DNA from: Nautilus pompilius
Taxonomy: Eukaryota; Mollusca; Cephalopoda; Nautilida; Nautilidae
Assembly: GCA_018389105.1 (NCBI GenBank)
Contig: JACATO010000091.1
Location: forward strand, 1 to 64,000
Direction of reading: 5' to 3'
Length of the DNA: 64,000 bases
This document shows positions 1 through 11,858 of this stretch, piece after piece. Under the pieces are notes generated by a model that worked only from the letters and a program-made list of their open reading frames with translations, searched no databases and was not told where the DNA came from. The translations under genes were made by a program, and so were the position numbers. Position 1 is the stretch's first letter, and each line of letters begins with the position of its first letter.

Positions 1-529
1 TTGGAAAGAGAAACGTTTATCCCCCCCGAGTTCTTGACAGTGAACGAAAGATCTCTCGTCACCCTCCCTGCTGCCCCCTCTCCCAGTTTTCTTCGAGGTC
101 CAATAAACCTTCTATCCATAAAATCCCACTCACCCGACCACCGACGACCCCACCCCCGGCCGCCGTAGCCCCGTGTAGCTACAGGCCGGCGATCATGAAT
201 AGCACAGGGGTTCCCAGGAAAGATGAGCGCCTGCCAGTCCAATTCCCAAGTTCTGATAGACCCCCCCAAGCTTCGCAAAACCCAAATGATATATTAGCAT
301 ATCCACCATTTTCGTAATTCGCTCTCTCTCTTAACCCTGGCACCGCGGCCGGACGCCCCGCCCACCAGATACTGTATTCGGTGTAAACTGAAAGTACGTT
401 TCCTCCAGCGGACTTCCGGTCGGACCAAGATCCCGTGCTCCAAGGCCCGAAACGTTAATAAACTAAGACCGTTTTGTGGTTTCTCTTGTATATATATATC
501 TCTGTTTGTTTTTTTTGTGTTTTTAACAG

Positions 530-734
530 ACGAATGCACAATTTCGAGAACGACTTGTACAGCACCGTGGACGCCATTCTGGAGATACTCGGCCATAAAC
601 CGTCCGTCTCCAGAGAGGCCGCCGCAGACCAGTGCCCGCCGACAGCGGGGAGGGCCGAAAAGCCGGCTCGGCAAAAGCCGCCGCGGGTTCTCCGGTCGCC
701 GAACGATCCCGACAGAGTCCACCACAAGCAGTAG
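530..734 (+). CDS. Last coding exon of an unrecognised gene (5' part outside window)
   Basis: A strong 3' splice site (long T-run ending in TTTTTAACAG at 520-529) opens a 68-residue reading frame that ends at TAG 732-734. The exon enters in phase 2. The first residues, RMHNFENDLYSTVDAILEIL, have hydrophobic spacing compatible with a short amphipathic helix or coiled coil. The rest is basic, proline-rich and probably disordered, ending in DRVHHKQ. Base composition is much more GC-rich than the surrounding DNA, with many G/C third positions, which supports real coding use. The preceding 1-529 would be intron. I cannot assign a family; a channel or scaffold protein with a C-terminal helix is possible but is only a guess. 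Confidence 0.5.
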
Positions 735-948
735 TGACCTGACCGGTCGGGGCCGAAACCACCCCCCCTCAAACCGGGACGGACACGTGACCTAACCATA
801 AAATTTCTTGGGGCGCAGTAGTTATCTTTCCCTTTCTCCTCGTCAAACCTGGATGCGGTCTTCGATCCTTCCACCTGCTTCATCAACCTGGTACGAAAAA
901 AAATTTAAAAAGAAGAAATTTTTCATACAGTATTTTTACAAGACGAGA

Positions 949-1012
949 TGATGATGATGATACTATTATTATTATTATTTTATATTATTATTATTATTAG
1001 TATTATTATTAT
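949..1012. repeat. Trinucleotide microsatellite (GAT then ATT)
   Basis: A short run of GAT units passes into imperfect ATT/TTA units. It lies in the presumed 3' untranslated region of the preceding gene. Confidence 0.8.
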
Positions 1013-1101
1013 GATTAAATATGTAGGACAGCAGTCACGAGGTCGTGGGTCAAGCAAAGGCACCAGAAACTCCAGAGATTCTCAGAGAGAGAGAGGGAGG
1101 A

Positions 1102-1107
1102 AATAAA
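1102..1107 (+). promoter_or_regulatory. Candidate polyadenylation signal AATAAA
   Basis: AATAAA lies about 370 bases after the TAG at 732-734 and is the first canonical hexamer I see downstream of that stop. It would end the 3' untranslated region of the unrecognised plus-strand gene. Confidence 0.35.
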
Positions 1108-1318
1108 TTCACATAGTAAAGTCTAACATTATGCAAATTTATCCAGCACTATTTTTATGCATCATACCCCCTTTTATAAGGCCTCCGCTGCGTATGTAGT
1201 CGCATCCATCGTCTCACAGAACCTCCCCACCATTAACGTCTCCACAAACACGGCAGGAAGAAGCAGTCTCCGCTTCTGCTCTCCAGAATTCTAAACGTTT
1301 GTTGTGGTTGTTGTGTGT

Positions 1319-1471
1319 GTGAGAGATGAGAGAGAGGAGAGATGGAAAGAGAGAGGAGAGAGAGAGAGAGAGAGACGAGAAGAGAGAGACAGAGAGAGAT
1401 GAGAAAGAGAGACGAGAGAGAGAAAGAGAGTGAAGAGAGAGAGAGATATGGAGAGAGAGAGGAGAGAGAAG

Positions 1472-1511
<40 letters not shown>

Positions 1512-1718
1512 AGAGAGAGAAGAGAGAGAGAAAGAGAGAGAGATGGGATGGAGAGAGAGAGACAGAAAGAGAGAGATGAGAGAAGAGAGAAGAGAGAGAG
1601 ATGAGAGAGAAGAGAGAGAAGAGAGATGGAGAGAGAGGAGAGAGAGATGAGAGATGGAGAGAGAGAGAAAGAGATGGAGAGACAGAGAGAGAGCAAAAGA
1701 GAGAGAGAGGAGAGAGAG

Positions 1719-1755
<37 letters not shown>

Positions 1756-1841
1756 AAGATAAGAGAGAGAGATGGAGAGACACCACACACAGAAGAGAGA
1801 GAGAGAGAGAGAGAGAGACCCAGAGAGAGAGAGGTGAGAGA
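1319..1841. repeat. Imperfect (GA)n polypurine tract, about 520 bp
   Basis: The plus strand is almost pure purine: GAGA runs broken by GATG, GAAA and GGAGAG interruptions. Open frames on both strands here (Ser/Leu-rich on minus, Arg/Glu-rich on plus) are consequences of the repeat and not genes. The strong strand asymmetry could allow triplex or H-DNA formation, which is inference. Confidence 0.95.
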
Positions 1842-2299
1842 GTCGCTTAAGGGATGGACAAACCACGCGACGGGATGTCGTTGACACTCATTGGTTGCCA
1901 GGATTTATCTCCCCCTTACCGACGCCTTTTCCACTCTCGAAGCAACCACCAACTAACCGCATCCGCAGCCGAGAACCGATGACACCCCGCGACCGTGATG
2001 CGTACGGACGAGACGTGTACTTTATTCTTTTATTCTTGGGCAAAGATTTTTTTTAAAAATTAAATAACCAGAATCTAGACGGTCGCTTTAACTTAAACAA
2101 ACAACAACAACAAAAACCAACTCCAGCAACATCCTCTGGATGCTCGTCTCGTTTACTTGCGTGTGTCGATGACGATGCGATGTCGAGACGTCGTTCGGCG
2201 GAATTGCACAAAATTAATATTATTAACCCTTTCCCCATCCACCCCCCCCGCCAACTGAATCGTCCTCACCCATCCATAAACTTACTAACGGTTTTCGAG

Positions 2300-2340
2300 A
2301 TGCCAAAACCAGGCTTAACGCTGTCTGATCTCGGAGACGG
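2300..2340 (+). CDS. Possible small first or internal exon (MPKPGLTLSDLGDG)
   Basis: An ATG opens 13 codons plus two bases and is followed directly by GTGAGTG, a near-consensus 5' splice site (CGG/GTGAGT). Just upstream is CTTACTAACGGTTTTCGAG, which holds a perfect branch-point-like TACTAAC and an AG, so it could also be an internal exon starting at 2,300. Nothing nearby identifies a downstream partner. It could be an upstream or 5' untranslated exon of the small gene that starts at 3,298. Low confidence. Confidence 0.22.
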
Positions 2341-2502
2341 GTGAGTGATACTTAAAGGTCTGGAGTCAGGAGAAGATGCGGATCTTGAGGAAAAGGAAAT
2401 GTACGGTAGTAACGTTTAGGGTCACTTTGTTTTGTAGCTACACAAATAAAACAACACGTACCACAGTACAAGTTGTAATTCTTTATTATTTAAAAACAAA
2501 TA

Positions 2503-2535
2503 GAAGAAGAAGAAGAAGAAGAAGAAGAAGAAAGG
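2503..2535. repeat. (GAA)n microsatellite
   Basis: About eleven consecutive GAA/AGA triplets on the plus strand. The surrounding open frame of about 205 codons (2,376-2,993) shows no protein-like composition and crosses this repeat, so I do not call it a gene. Confidence 0.8.
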
Positions 2536-3297
2536 AACAAGCACTGCACAGAATGGCATCTTTGATCTTCCGGGTCGTTAAGTCTAAAGTAGACCTGGCT
2601 ATAAATCTCCTTCGTCTACCCCCACCAACCATTCGATGTAAGCGGGGGGGTTCGATCTCTGTAGATCTGCTTAAGAGATCTCCCCATCGGAGTGGTACCT
2701 GCAGTAAGTTATTTACCGATGTCATAAGAAGACAACGTTGTTTTAAGGCTCTTCTATTTCCTGAAAAGATGAAGGTTCCGTGTCTTATTAGAACCATCTG
2801 TCTGCCGTCGTTTCCCCCTCATACGGCGGAACTAAATACCCAGATGTCTTCAAAAGCCCGGGATAGAACGACAAGGATGAGATACAGACTGCTCGCTCGC
2901 AGACTACAAAGGAACAGCAAGCACACACACACACAGAGCAACGTTCGCATCACCAAATCGATTATCGGAAATGTTTTATTCTCCTTTAAATAAATGCGAA
3001 CTTTTCTGGTGAACATGGATTTCCAATTTGCTAGCTCCAGAGAAACCTCATTCATCTGAACATCGCGCCCACTGTGCATCTCAAGTCTGGCGTGGCTCCG
3101 TCTGGTACATACATCTCCAAGATGCTTTTCCTCCTGTTCTCCCTTTTCTCTTCGTAATTAATCAGACGGGTACGGAATTTTAAAAAGAGAGAGAGAAGAT
3201 ATCCCTCCCCCCACCCCTGTACGGAAGGTAGTTTGATCGAACAATAAATGCAGTGATCGCTCACTGATCAAGAGCCGCATCAATGTAATTCCTCGAG

Positions 3298-3392
3298 ATG
3301 TCGGCCAAGAAGGATGGAGATGAAGACGTCGAACTGATCGGCTCTGGGCTTCAGTCGGGCGGAAAAGAAGCCTCGGGAAAGATCCTAAGCAG
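3298..3392 (+). CDS. Exon 1 of a two-exon gene for a 90-residue protein of unknown function
   Basis: ATG at 3,298 opens MSAKKDGDEDVELIGSGLQS and runs 31 codons plus two bases to a 5' splice site (AG/GTAAAC at 3,393). The matching 3' site is at 7,625; phase fits (AG + A gives Arg) and the second exon ends the frame after 58 more residues. The product would be about 90 residues, acidic at the N-terminus, Ser/Gly/Lys-rich in the middle, with no signal peptide or membrane segment, so probably cytosolic or nuclear. I do not recognise the family. The locally higher GC content around 3.0-3.35 kb would suit a promoter and 5' untranslated region. The gene is read toward AP4E1, so the two converge. Confidence 0.5.
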
Positions 3393-3523
3393 GTAAACGT
3401 TAGCTAATTAGCAATAATTAGCTACAGAAAACACCATGATACTCCTGTACACGTCTGACCGTTCTGTGCTTTGTTTTTTAACGCGATTTGATCAAAACGA
3501 AACAAAATGCTATACTAGTTGTA

Positions 3524-3600
3524 GAAGGTGGCTCCAGTGGTTAGCCCACTGGACTTAAGGGGGTTGAGAACCCCGAATTCGAGTCTCCGATGTCCAAAAA
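3524..3600 (+). mobile_element. tRNA-derived SINE head (tRNA-Leu-like)
   Basis: The stretch resembles a decayed tRNA. TGGCTCCAGTGG (3,529-3,540) fits the polymerase III A box, GAATTCGAGTCT (3,575-3,586) fits the B box, and an ACTTAAGG segment sits where a leucine-tRNA anticodon loop would lie. An A-rich AAAACAACAAAAAAAAC tail follows at once. The stems do not pair well enough for a functional tRNA, so I read it as a SINE inserted in the intron of the small gene. Confidence 0.55.
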
Positions 3601-4159
3601 AACAACAAAAAAAACAAGAGTTCCAATAGATACAGACTAATCAGATGAAACCAAGTCATCAAGTTCTCATCGTTACAGCACGATCCGTGTGTTGGATCTT
3701 TAAAGACAAGGAAATCGGATTTCCGTAATCGAAAGAAAGTCTGTGCAAGCAGCTGTGGACACGGAAGCCTGATTAAGTCCCAAAATTCCCAACCCTCCCA
3801 CCCCGCCGCCGTTCCAGCTGAGCGAGAGAAACTTAACTTGCCTAAGAGTATAAAACTGAAGTCTTGACATTTCAGTAAAAGAACAGGAATCATGCGTCAT
3901 GTTACCGCACATACCCCACAGCAACCACGTGTGGTAAATACTGGCATCTTACAAAATTTATGCCATTTTTTTTTAAAAAGGTTTATAAGCATTTTCTTTC
4001 ATTACTGAAACCTGAAACAGTTATCTCTTATGATTCAACATTACACAGGAAACTATTTAATCGTATTTATCTCTTAGTTCAGGCTAGAAGAGACGTTTCT
4101 GTCAAAAGTTCTTGTGCTCTTCACACACACACACACACAAAAAACGAAATTAAAGGTAA

Positions 4160-6373
4160 CACAGACTCGCTACAGTGCTCCACCACAAGCAAACAGGTGC
4201 ACACAGCACATCTGATTCCACTTCTGTACACAGACTCGCTACAGTGCTCCACCACAAGCAAACAGGAGCACACAGCACATCTGATTCCACTTCTGTACAC
4301 AGACTCGCTACAGTGCTCCACCACAAGCAAACAGGTGCACACAGCACATCTGATTCCATTTCTGTACACACTCGCTACAGTGCTCCATCACAAGCAAACA
4401 GGTGCACACAGCACATCTGATTCCACTTCTGTACACAGACTCGCTACAGTGCTCCATCACAAGCAAACAGGTGCACACAGCACATCTGATTCCATTTCTG
4501 TACACACTCGCTACAGTGCTCCATCACAAGCAAACAGGTGCACACAGCACATCTGATTCCACTTCTGTACACAGACTCGCTACAGTGCTCCACACAAGCA
4601 AACAGGTGCACACAGCACATCTGATTCCACTTCTGTACACAGACTCGCTACAGTGCTCCACCACAAGCAAACAGGTGCACACAGCACATCTGATTCCACT
4701 TCTGTACACAGACTCGCTACAGTGCTCCATCACAAGCAAACAGGTGCACACAGCACATCTGATTCCACTTCTGTACACAGACTCGCTACAGTGCTCCACC
4801 ACAAGCAAACAGGTGCACACAGCACATCTGATTCCACTTCTGTACACAGACTCGCTACAGTGCTCCATCACAAGCAAACAGGTGCACACAGCACATCTGA
4901 TTCCACTTCTGTACACAGACTCGCTACAGTGCTCCATCACAAGCAACAGGTGCACACAGCACATCTGATTCCACTTCTGTACACAGACTCGCTACAGTGC
5001 TCCATCACAAGCAAACAGGTGCACACAGCACATCTGATTCCACTTCTGTACACAGACTCGCTACAGTGCTCCACCACAAGCAAACAGGTGCACACAGCAC
5101 ATCTGATTCCACTTCTGTACACAGACTCGCTACAGTGCTCCACCACAAGCAAACAGGTGCACACAGCACATCTGATTCCACTTCTGTACACAGACTCGCT
5201 ACAGTGCTCCACCACAAGCAAACAGGTGCACACAGCACATCTGATTCCACTTCTGTACACAGACTCGCTACAGTACTCCATCACAGCAAACAGGTGCACA
5301 CAGCACATCTGATTCCACTTCTGTACACAGACTCGCTACAGTGCTCCAACAAGCAAACAGGTGCACACAGCACATCTGATTCCACTTCTGTACACAGACT
5401 CGCTACAGTGCTCCATCACAACAAACAGGTGCACACAGCACATCTGATTCCACTTCTGTACACAGACTCGCTACAGTACTCCATCACAAGCAAACAGGTG
5501 CACACAGCACATCTGATTCCATTTCTGTACACAGACTCGCTACAGTACTCCATCACAAGCAAACAGGTGCACACAGCACATCTGATTCCACTTCTGTACA
5601 CAGACTCGCTACAGTACTCCATCACAAGCAAACAGGTGCACACAGCACATCTGATTCCACTTCTGTACACAGACTCGCTACAGTGCTCCACCACAAGCAA
5701 ACAGGTGCACACAGCACATCTGATTCCATTTCTGTACACAGACTCGCTACAGTGCTCCATCACAAGCAAACAGGTGCACACAGCACATCTGATTCCACTT
5801 CTGTACACAGACTCGCTACAGTACTCCATCACAAGCAAACAGGTGCACACAGCACATCTGATTCCATTCTGTACACAGACTCGCTACAGTGCTCCATCAC
5901 AAGAAACAAACACAAAAGCAGTGCACACAGCACATCTGATTCCATTTCTGTACACAGACTCGCTACAGTACTCCACCACAAGCAAACAGGTGCACACAGC
6001 ACATCTGATTCCACTTCTGTACACAGACTCGCTACAGTGCTCCACCACAAGCAAACAGGTGCACACAGCACATCTGATTCCACTTCTGTACACAGACTCG
6101 CTACAGTGCTCCATCACAAGCAAACAGGTGCACACAGCACATCTGATTCCATTTCTGTACACAGACTCGCTACAGTGCTCCACCACAAGCAAACAGGTGC
6201 ACACAGCACATCTGATTCCATTTCTGTACACAGACTCGCTACAGTGCTCCACCACAAGCAAACAGGTGCACACAGCACATCTGATTCCACTTCTGTACAC
6301 AGACTCACTACAGTGCTCCACCACAAGCAAACAAGTGCACACAGCACATCTGATTCCACTTCTGTACACAGAC
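4160..6373. repeat. Minisatellite of 69-bp units, about 32 copies
   Basis: The unit starts CACAGACTCGCTACAGTGCT and recurs every 69 bases; successive starts at 4,162 and 4,231 show the period. Copies differ mainly at a few positions: CCACC or CCATC, CAGTG or CAGTA, CCACT or CCATT. A few copies are shortened by about two bases (near 4,368 and 4,505) or expanded (near 5,900). Because 69 is divisible by three and the unit lacks stops in several frames, open frames of up to 464 codons appear on both strands. They encode 23-residue repeats and have no sign of coding selection. The array fills about half of the intron of the small plus-strand gene. Confidence 0.97.
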
Positions 6374-7625
6374 GTAAAAGAAACATCATAACTCTGTTAT
6401 GTATTTCACCAAACCAACCAATTAGTCTTCATTTTGTACAATTTTTTTAAAAAAGCACTAATTCTATAAAATTCTAAGCCTAGAGACAACCGTATTAAAT
6501 CAAAGGTTCCCAGTACACTTAGTTCTCATAAAGAAAACAGAGAAAGTTCTAAAAATGTTAGACGGATTGCTGAGGTGACACTATTCTGAAATGCCTAACA
6601 AAGCAGGTTGTCTGTCCAAATGAAAAGTTACAGATATTTTTTTCTTACAAAGGTTACTAATAAAAGTGCAGTCAGTCAGTCATTTTCTAGGCCAGGCAAC
6701 TTAATGATGATAAAATGCAGGATTTTACTTAATTTAAGAAAGAAGAAAAGCTAACTGATAGAATGCCATATTGAAGACAACAGGGCAACAAACTTTGATT
6801 AGACAGTGTATTTAATTCTGGAAGCTATGCTATATTTTGCGTGGCATGTCAATAGAAGTCAGGTGGGTATATTACCGGCTTTGAGCTTAGTTAGGTTCCC
6901 GGTAGCGTTGTTTATGATAATAGGAGGTTACTGAAGAAAATAAGTAGGGGGTGTGGTACCTTAAAAGTAGAAATGTCAACATGTCTTGATTTACATGATA
7001 CTAATGGCATTTTAAGTGTAAAGATGAGGTCTGCAGATACCAAAGTTAACACAAAGATGACCTACAAAACTAATTAAACAGGTTGGCGGAGAAACAAGAA
7101 GTGGAAGTAGTACTCTCAGTCAAATAGAAAGCTAATTGGAGTAATATTGTGTGGAGAGAGACCTTTAAAAAGTATTAGGATATATTTAAATGTGAGCTAG
7201 CTGATAATAAGGGCTAAACAGCCATCAAAGCCTTTTGCTGTGAATCTCAATTATATAGTTATTCATATCATGAATATGCAGATTTCAAAAAGGTGACATT
7301 CATAAAAAAATTATTTTTTTAAGATTAAAACACAAACTAGTCAAATAATTTCTTCGACTAAGTATACGGAATCAGTTTGGTGTAGCCGATAGACACCTGA
7401 GAAGAGAGGTCCAATGGAATATTTTAAAGAATTTTGATCTTGTGAGCAACTTTTCCAACTAAAAACAATTAAAATTAGCATAATTATAAATCAGCTAAAA
7501 CGTCTACAAGGTTGGATAATGAATAAAATCTATACAGCAACAAAGTTAATGGCTGTTAACTTGTTAAAAAGGACAAACACATCAATAAATAGTTAATGCC
7601 TTACTTTGGTTTCTTTGTACATTAG

Positions 7626-7803
7626 AAGCCAAGCGGATACGGGTATTGCCAGCAACAGTTCTGTGACTAAGAAATTCCCACGAGGCCAGTACCCGCAGCC
7701 ATTCAAAACTATGGTTCAAGGCCCAAGTCGTGATCCTGTTGTTTCTGGTTTAAGACTTTTACTTCACAAAGACCTCTATTCAAATGTAAACTACACCCCA
7801 TAA
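7626..7803 (+). CDS. Exon 2 (terminal) of the 90-residue unknown protein
   Basis: After TTTGTACATTAG the frame reads SQADTGIASNSSVTKKFPRG and continues to a C-terminus ending in DLYSNVNYTP before TAA. The segment KKFPRGQYPQPFKTMVQGPS is rich in Pro, aromatic and basic residues, and DPVVSGLRLLLHKDLYSN looks like a short amphipathic helix. This reads like a small conserved protein motif rather than noise, but I cannot name it. The join to exon 1 is inferred from phase; the intron would be 4,233 bases, half of it a 69-bp tandem array. Confidence 0.5.
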
Positions 7804-8285
7804 TAATAATCGTATGCAGAATATTATATAATCACGTTGCTTCTCCAAGATTTGAAGGCCTTCTCTTTGACACCACAGCGTATTAGGTTTTTGAGTTCAG
7901 GTCTCTTCACATATCAGTACCCGCCAGAAGCTGAGATGTGCAAAAACAAAACGTTGTATGAGTGACAACCATCACCTTGTTTCCCTAAATTTGCCCACAG
8001 CAAGGGGAAAGAAATTTCTGTTTTTTTTTTTTGGAATTCTAAAACTGTCTTTAAAATTAAGCAGTAATATCTGAAAATTAGAATTATGATGCATCTCAAA
8101 ACTCTGAGAGTTCCAACCGAAATACCTACGTCTGCAGATGTTAATGAGCCCAAAATAACGGCCACACACCATTAGTAAAAGACTTTTCTCCTTTCTTGGA
8201 TAAGGTTGGACTCCATCAACTTTAATGCCAGTAATTTCTTACCAAGTTATTTGTTACAGCACTTCCACACTTGCTTTACACCATT

Positions 8286-8291
8286 AATAAA
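8286..8291 (+). promoter_or_regulatory. Candidate polyadenylation signal of the 90-residue gene
   Basis: AATAAA lies about 480 bases after the TAA at 7,801-7,803 and is the first canonical hexamer in that orientation downstream of the stop. Confidence 0.35.
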
Positions 8292-11200
8292 GATTATTAC
8301 TTTCATCTATCATTACCCAATGACTACTGCTGCCATTTTCAGTCAGTCTGCTGGAGAAATTATCTGTAAATGACAGTGTAATCCAATTGTAGGGGGAAAA
8401 AATGGCAATGACAAGCAACACATGGCAAATAACGGCCAGGATTTAACTGCTCGGTCCACTGACATTAATATAGGCCTGTAGGGAGCAGGGAGAGGATAAA
8501 TACCCTGGAAATGACAAGATTGCCCGTAAATGACATCTAATTTTCTTTTTTTTTTTGAGAGAGAGAGAGAGAGAGAGAAATTTAAAAGATGTGCAACTTG
8601 AGGCAGAAGTTGAAAAATGAAGAGAATTACATTTATTCGAGCAAGTGATCGTCTAAACATATTAAGGGCCATGGTAAAAGTTGGACAAGAAAGTAAGTTT
8701 AGTTAGGGTACAGCTTTTCATTTACAATGCCAACCTGTATGGATTAACAGAGAAAAATGTGTTTTTTTTTTTTACTTCCGCCATAATATTTAGAAAAACG
8801 GTCATATGAAGGGTATGATAATAATGGCAGTTTGGAGTTAAAATCTGGAATGATCCCACCAAAATCAAAATGGTGGCGTCTCTGCTGCTTTTGGTACTCA
8901 TCTCATTAAAGTTGGCATGTAAAACCTGCAGGATTCTGCACATGAAAAAATTAATTCTCTGACATGAAATTCCTACGTGAAGGTTTCTCCACTGAAGAAT
9001 AAGTATCTCAAATCACGAACCTGTTCCTTCTACAACGATTGACTGGATTGTATTACATATAAGCCCGTAACAATGCGCTTTTCCATGATACAATGCATTT
9101 AGTAAAGGAAAATCTCTTTCTTTTTGAAGTTAAAAAAAGAAGCAGCTAAATGCAAATGGTACAATGGAATTCCATTCATGAACTATTTCCTCTTACACCT
9201 GAGCTTCAAGTTCTTTTTTTTTTAAAAAAATTTAAAATGCTTTTTATAGTTATTTTTTGTGCATGGGTAGAATTGACTGATAGTTCCATATAAAATAAGT
9301 CACTTAGCTTGGTGTCATAAACGCTTGCTCATATTTGTTCTCCAATGTAACATAGCTCTGGGAAACATTCCCAACCTGTTACCATGGCTACTGTCAATTC
9401 TGCCTATTTTCATTAGAGATTATTTTAAATCCAAGTACTTCCAAACTGTGGACTTGTTTGAAGCTGTTGGGGGGCTTCATTTGAAATCTTTTAATTCTGT
9501 AAGATCTTTGAATCCACTCTTGGTCTTGTGGTGTTCACAGCAGAATGCCTGGGAAGCAATGGTGTGTTAATAGTCTCCCTGCGTGATTAGTGCAGAGATG
9601 CTTATATAGTCTAATTCTAACCCTGAGGGGTGTTGACAAGAAATAAACTACCCCATTTTAAATACTAAAGTAACATTTAGCTGCGCAAGTCTAATACCAC
9701 AGCCTAAAAATCCTGTATAGCCTCACTGTTTGAGCTCTAAATTGCCATAACCAAGTGAACAAGAAGTGTCAAGAGAGCATGCACTAATCAAAAGCCAGTA
9801 ATTTAATGTCTGTGGGTGATTATATGGCTGAGTTAGTTTATTGGCTCAAGTCCACATGTACATATTCTGATTGGCTGTGCAACCCCAGTGTCTGTATTTT
9901 CTTGTATGGATCGCTCAATCTTCCATACAACCAATCTTCAGTTCACATGTGCAGATTACCTCTCCATACTCACACTTGGTTAAGATGTATAAAAAAAGGA
10001 AAGAAAAAGATCTATATATTGTCAATACTGCAGTATCTTGCCACAATACAACATGCGTATTACGGCTGGCAAATCACAATAAATCACCAGTGCATCATTA
10101 CAGGCCTAATTACCCGATGTTCCTAAGAAAACTGCTAGATGTTCCACTCTTACAAAGGAATGATAGTAGTTCAAGACATTTTAGATCGACAGTTGTCAAA
10201 CCCTTCCTTTCATTGCCATAACCACAGTTTCTGCATAATATAAAGCTAACACTAGATAGTGTAACCCAAAGATATTTTCAGCTACAAAATTTTGATATAA
10301 AAAGCAGCTCTTCGTGTTGTGCAAAATAAACCGATTGTGCAGTCTATGGATGGAGCCGAAGGCTGTATTCTTGGCGCCGATGGATGCTTATGCTACTAAT
10401 GATCACTTATCTCCGAGTGTTTTTATTTGGTCACGTCTGAATTATGCTGCACCTTGACGAGAAAGGTTCTTGTTCTCGCAAAATGCATTACTTAACGTGA
10501 AATTTTATCAACCGAAGACAATAAAATTCATGAGAATATTTGTTTATTTTCCACATTCTTCAAGTTAAAAAAACAAAGTATCTAACTAATTAATAAAAGA
10601 CGACTTAGTAAGAATGCAAAAGTTATTTTAGATATACCATTTTCTAAAAAGTCATTTTTAAAAAAATCACATTTCACCATAGTTACATATAATATATATA
10701 TATATAATAAGACAGACAGATAAAGAAGCAATATTATTGAGATTCTTTGGATGAAAAATATAGAAGTTTGAAGAAACAGGCTAATAAGAGAACACAGTTA
10801 TTTCAAAACAATCATATGCAGGTGTGAAGAAAACTATGGCTTTCTGAAGATAAAAGGTTCCTTTAGAGGACCTAAAAGCTTGTTGAAAATATGGTTTAGT
10901 GCAGAAATGTTAAATAAATTCTTTGCCTGTTGCGTTCAACAGTGACAAATGACTTATCGAAATAGTGGAAAACATCATCTTGATGCAAAGTTCCAGGCTT
11001 CTACAATGTGTCAGATGACAATCTTGGCTTTAACTGATGACCAGAAACTGGTACAGTACCAAAAATGCAAATATTACAGAGTATAAATGAAAGAAATACA
11101 GATAGCTCATGCTAGATTGAAATTTATTAAAATGGGTTTCTGATTACAGTACAAAGGAAATGATAGATAAGAAATGTTGAGGCAAATTTTAAAGCAGTTT

Positions 11201-11717
11201 GAGAATAATGAGCCATAGCTACTAACAAATAAACATTTTTAAATGTTCGGTGAAAACTGCTGTCTTTTTGATAATCTAAACGCACTGTGTCTGCCATCAG
11301 TTTATATGGGGATATATAACATTAAAAACAGAAGATTTAGAGAAGCTGTTAGATTACTGTATGTCAAAGTAGCATACTGGTCTCTGTATAACAACATTTT
11401 CCTATTTTATCAGCAGCAGACATAAAGCACTGTATCAATTAAACAAACACCTTCATTGTTTACAAAGATAAAATGTATTAAAATAAGGAAAGATATTTCA
11501 GTAGTTTACATAAAAGTGCAAAAATGATTTTATGCTGATAGCTGAATGTTTTCACTTCATCTTCTGAATCCTGCATATTTTGTTTAGCATCACATTTGTT
11601 TGTATAAGCCATAATCTAGATGTTCTCCACAATAACACCTGTTCTAATTAAGCTATTTTACAACTGTTTCATTTTCATTCATTTTACATGAAACAACATG
11701 TGCTTTCAATAGTTTTT
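8292..11717. other. Intergenic interval between convergent genes; no gene seen
   Basis: The interval separates the plus-strand small gene from the minus-strand AP4E1 3' end. Open frames near 9,325, 9,806 and 9,871 are short and unlike any family I know. A GA run at 8,556-8,578 and an AT run near 10,690 are the only clear repeats. The DNA is AT-rich without obvious transposon ends. Confidence 0.6.
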
Positions 11718-11723
11718 TTTATT
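11718..11723 (-). promoter_or_regulatory. Candidate polyadenylation signal of AP4E1
   Basis: TTTATT on the plus strand reads AATAAA on the minus strand, about 135 bases after the TGA at 11,859-11,861. This would give AP4E1 a short 3' untranslated region. Confidence 0.45.
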
Positions 11724-11858
11724 TTCTGAGTGTGTCATGACAAGTGAGATTACATCAGAAAATGCTGCTGCAATATGGCAATAACTGTACGGAACAACGT
11801 GTTTATGAATGAATTGGATACAATGACAGAGACGCATAATGACATTTTGCAATATTCA

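Noticed and set aside
1214-1887. Ser/Leu-rich and Arg/Glu-rich open frames
   Set aside because: Encoded entirely by the GA microsatellite.
2376-2993. 205-codon plus-strand frame
   Set aside because: It spans a GAA repeat and an AC repeat, composition is not protein-like, and no family resemblance or splice context supports it.
3524-3600. Functional tRNA-Leu gene
   Set aside because: A and B boxes are visible but the stems pair poorly and an A-rich tail follows; it fits a SINE better.
4160-6373. CRISPR-like array
   Set aside because: Units are contiguous and lack unique spacers, and the genome is eukaryotic with introns.
3960-6450. Long open frames (up to 464 codons) across 3.96-6.45 kb on both strands
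   Set aside because: They are products of a stop-free 69-bp unit repeated in frame. Both strands are open and substitutions show no codon pattern, so they are satellite, not genes.
9806-10221. Two overlapping plus-strand frames of 106 and 116 codons
   Set aside because: They overlap in different frames in AT-rich DNA, with no family resemblance.
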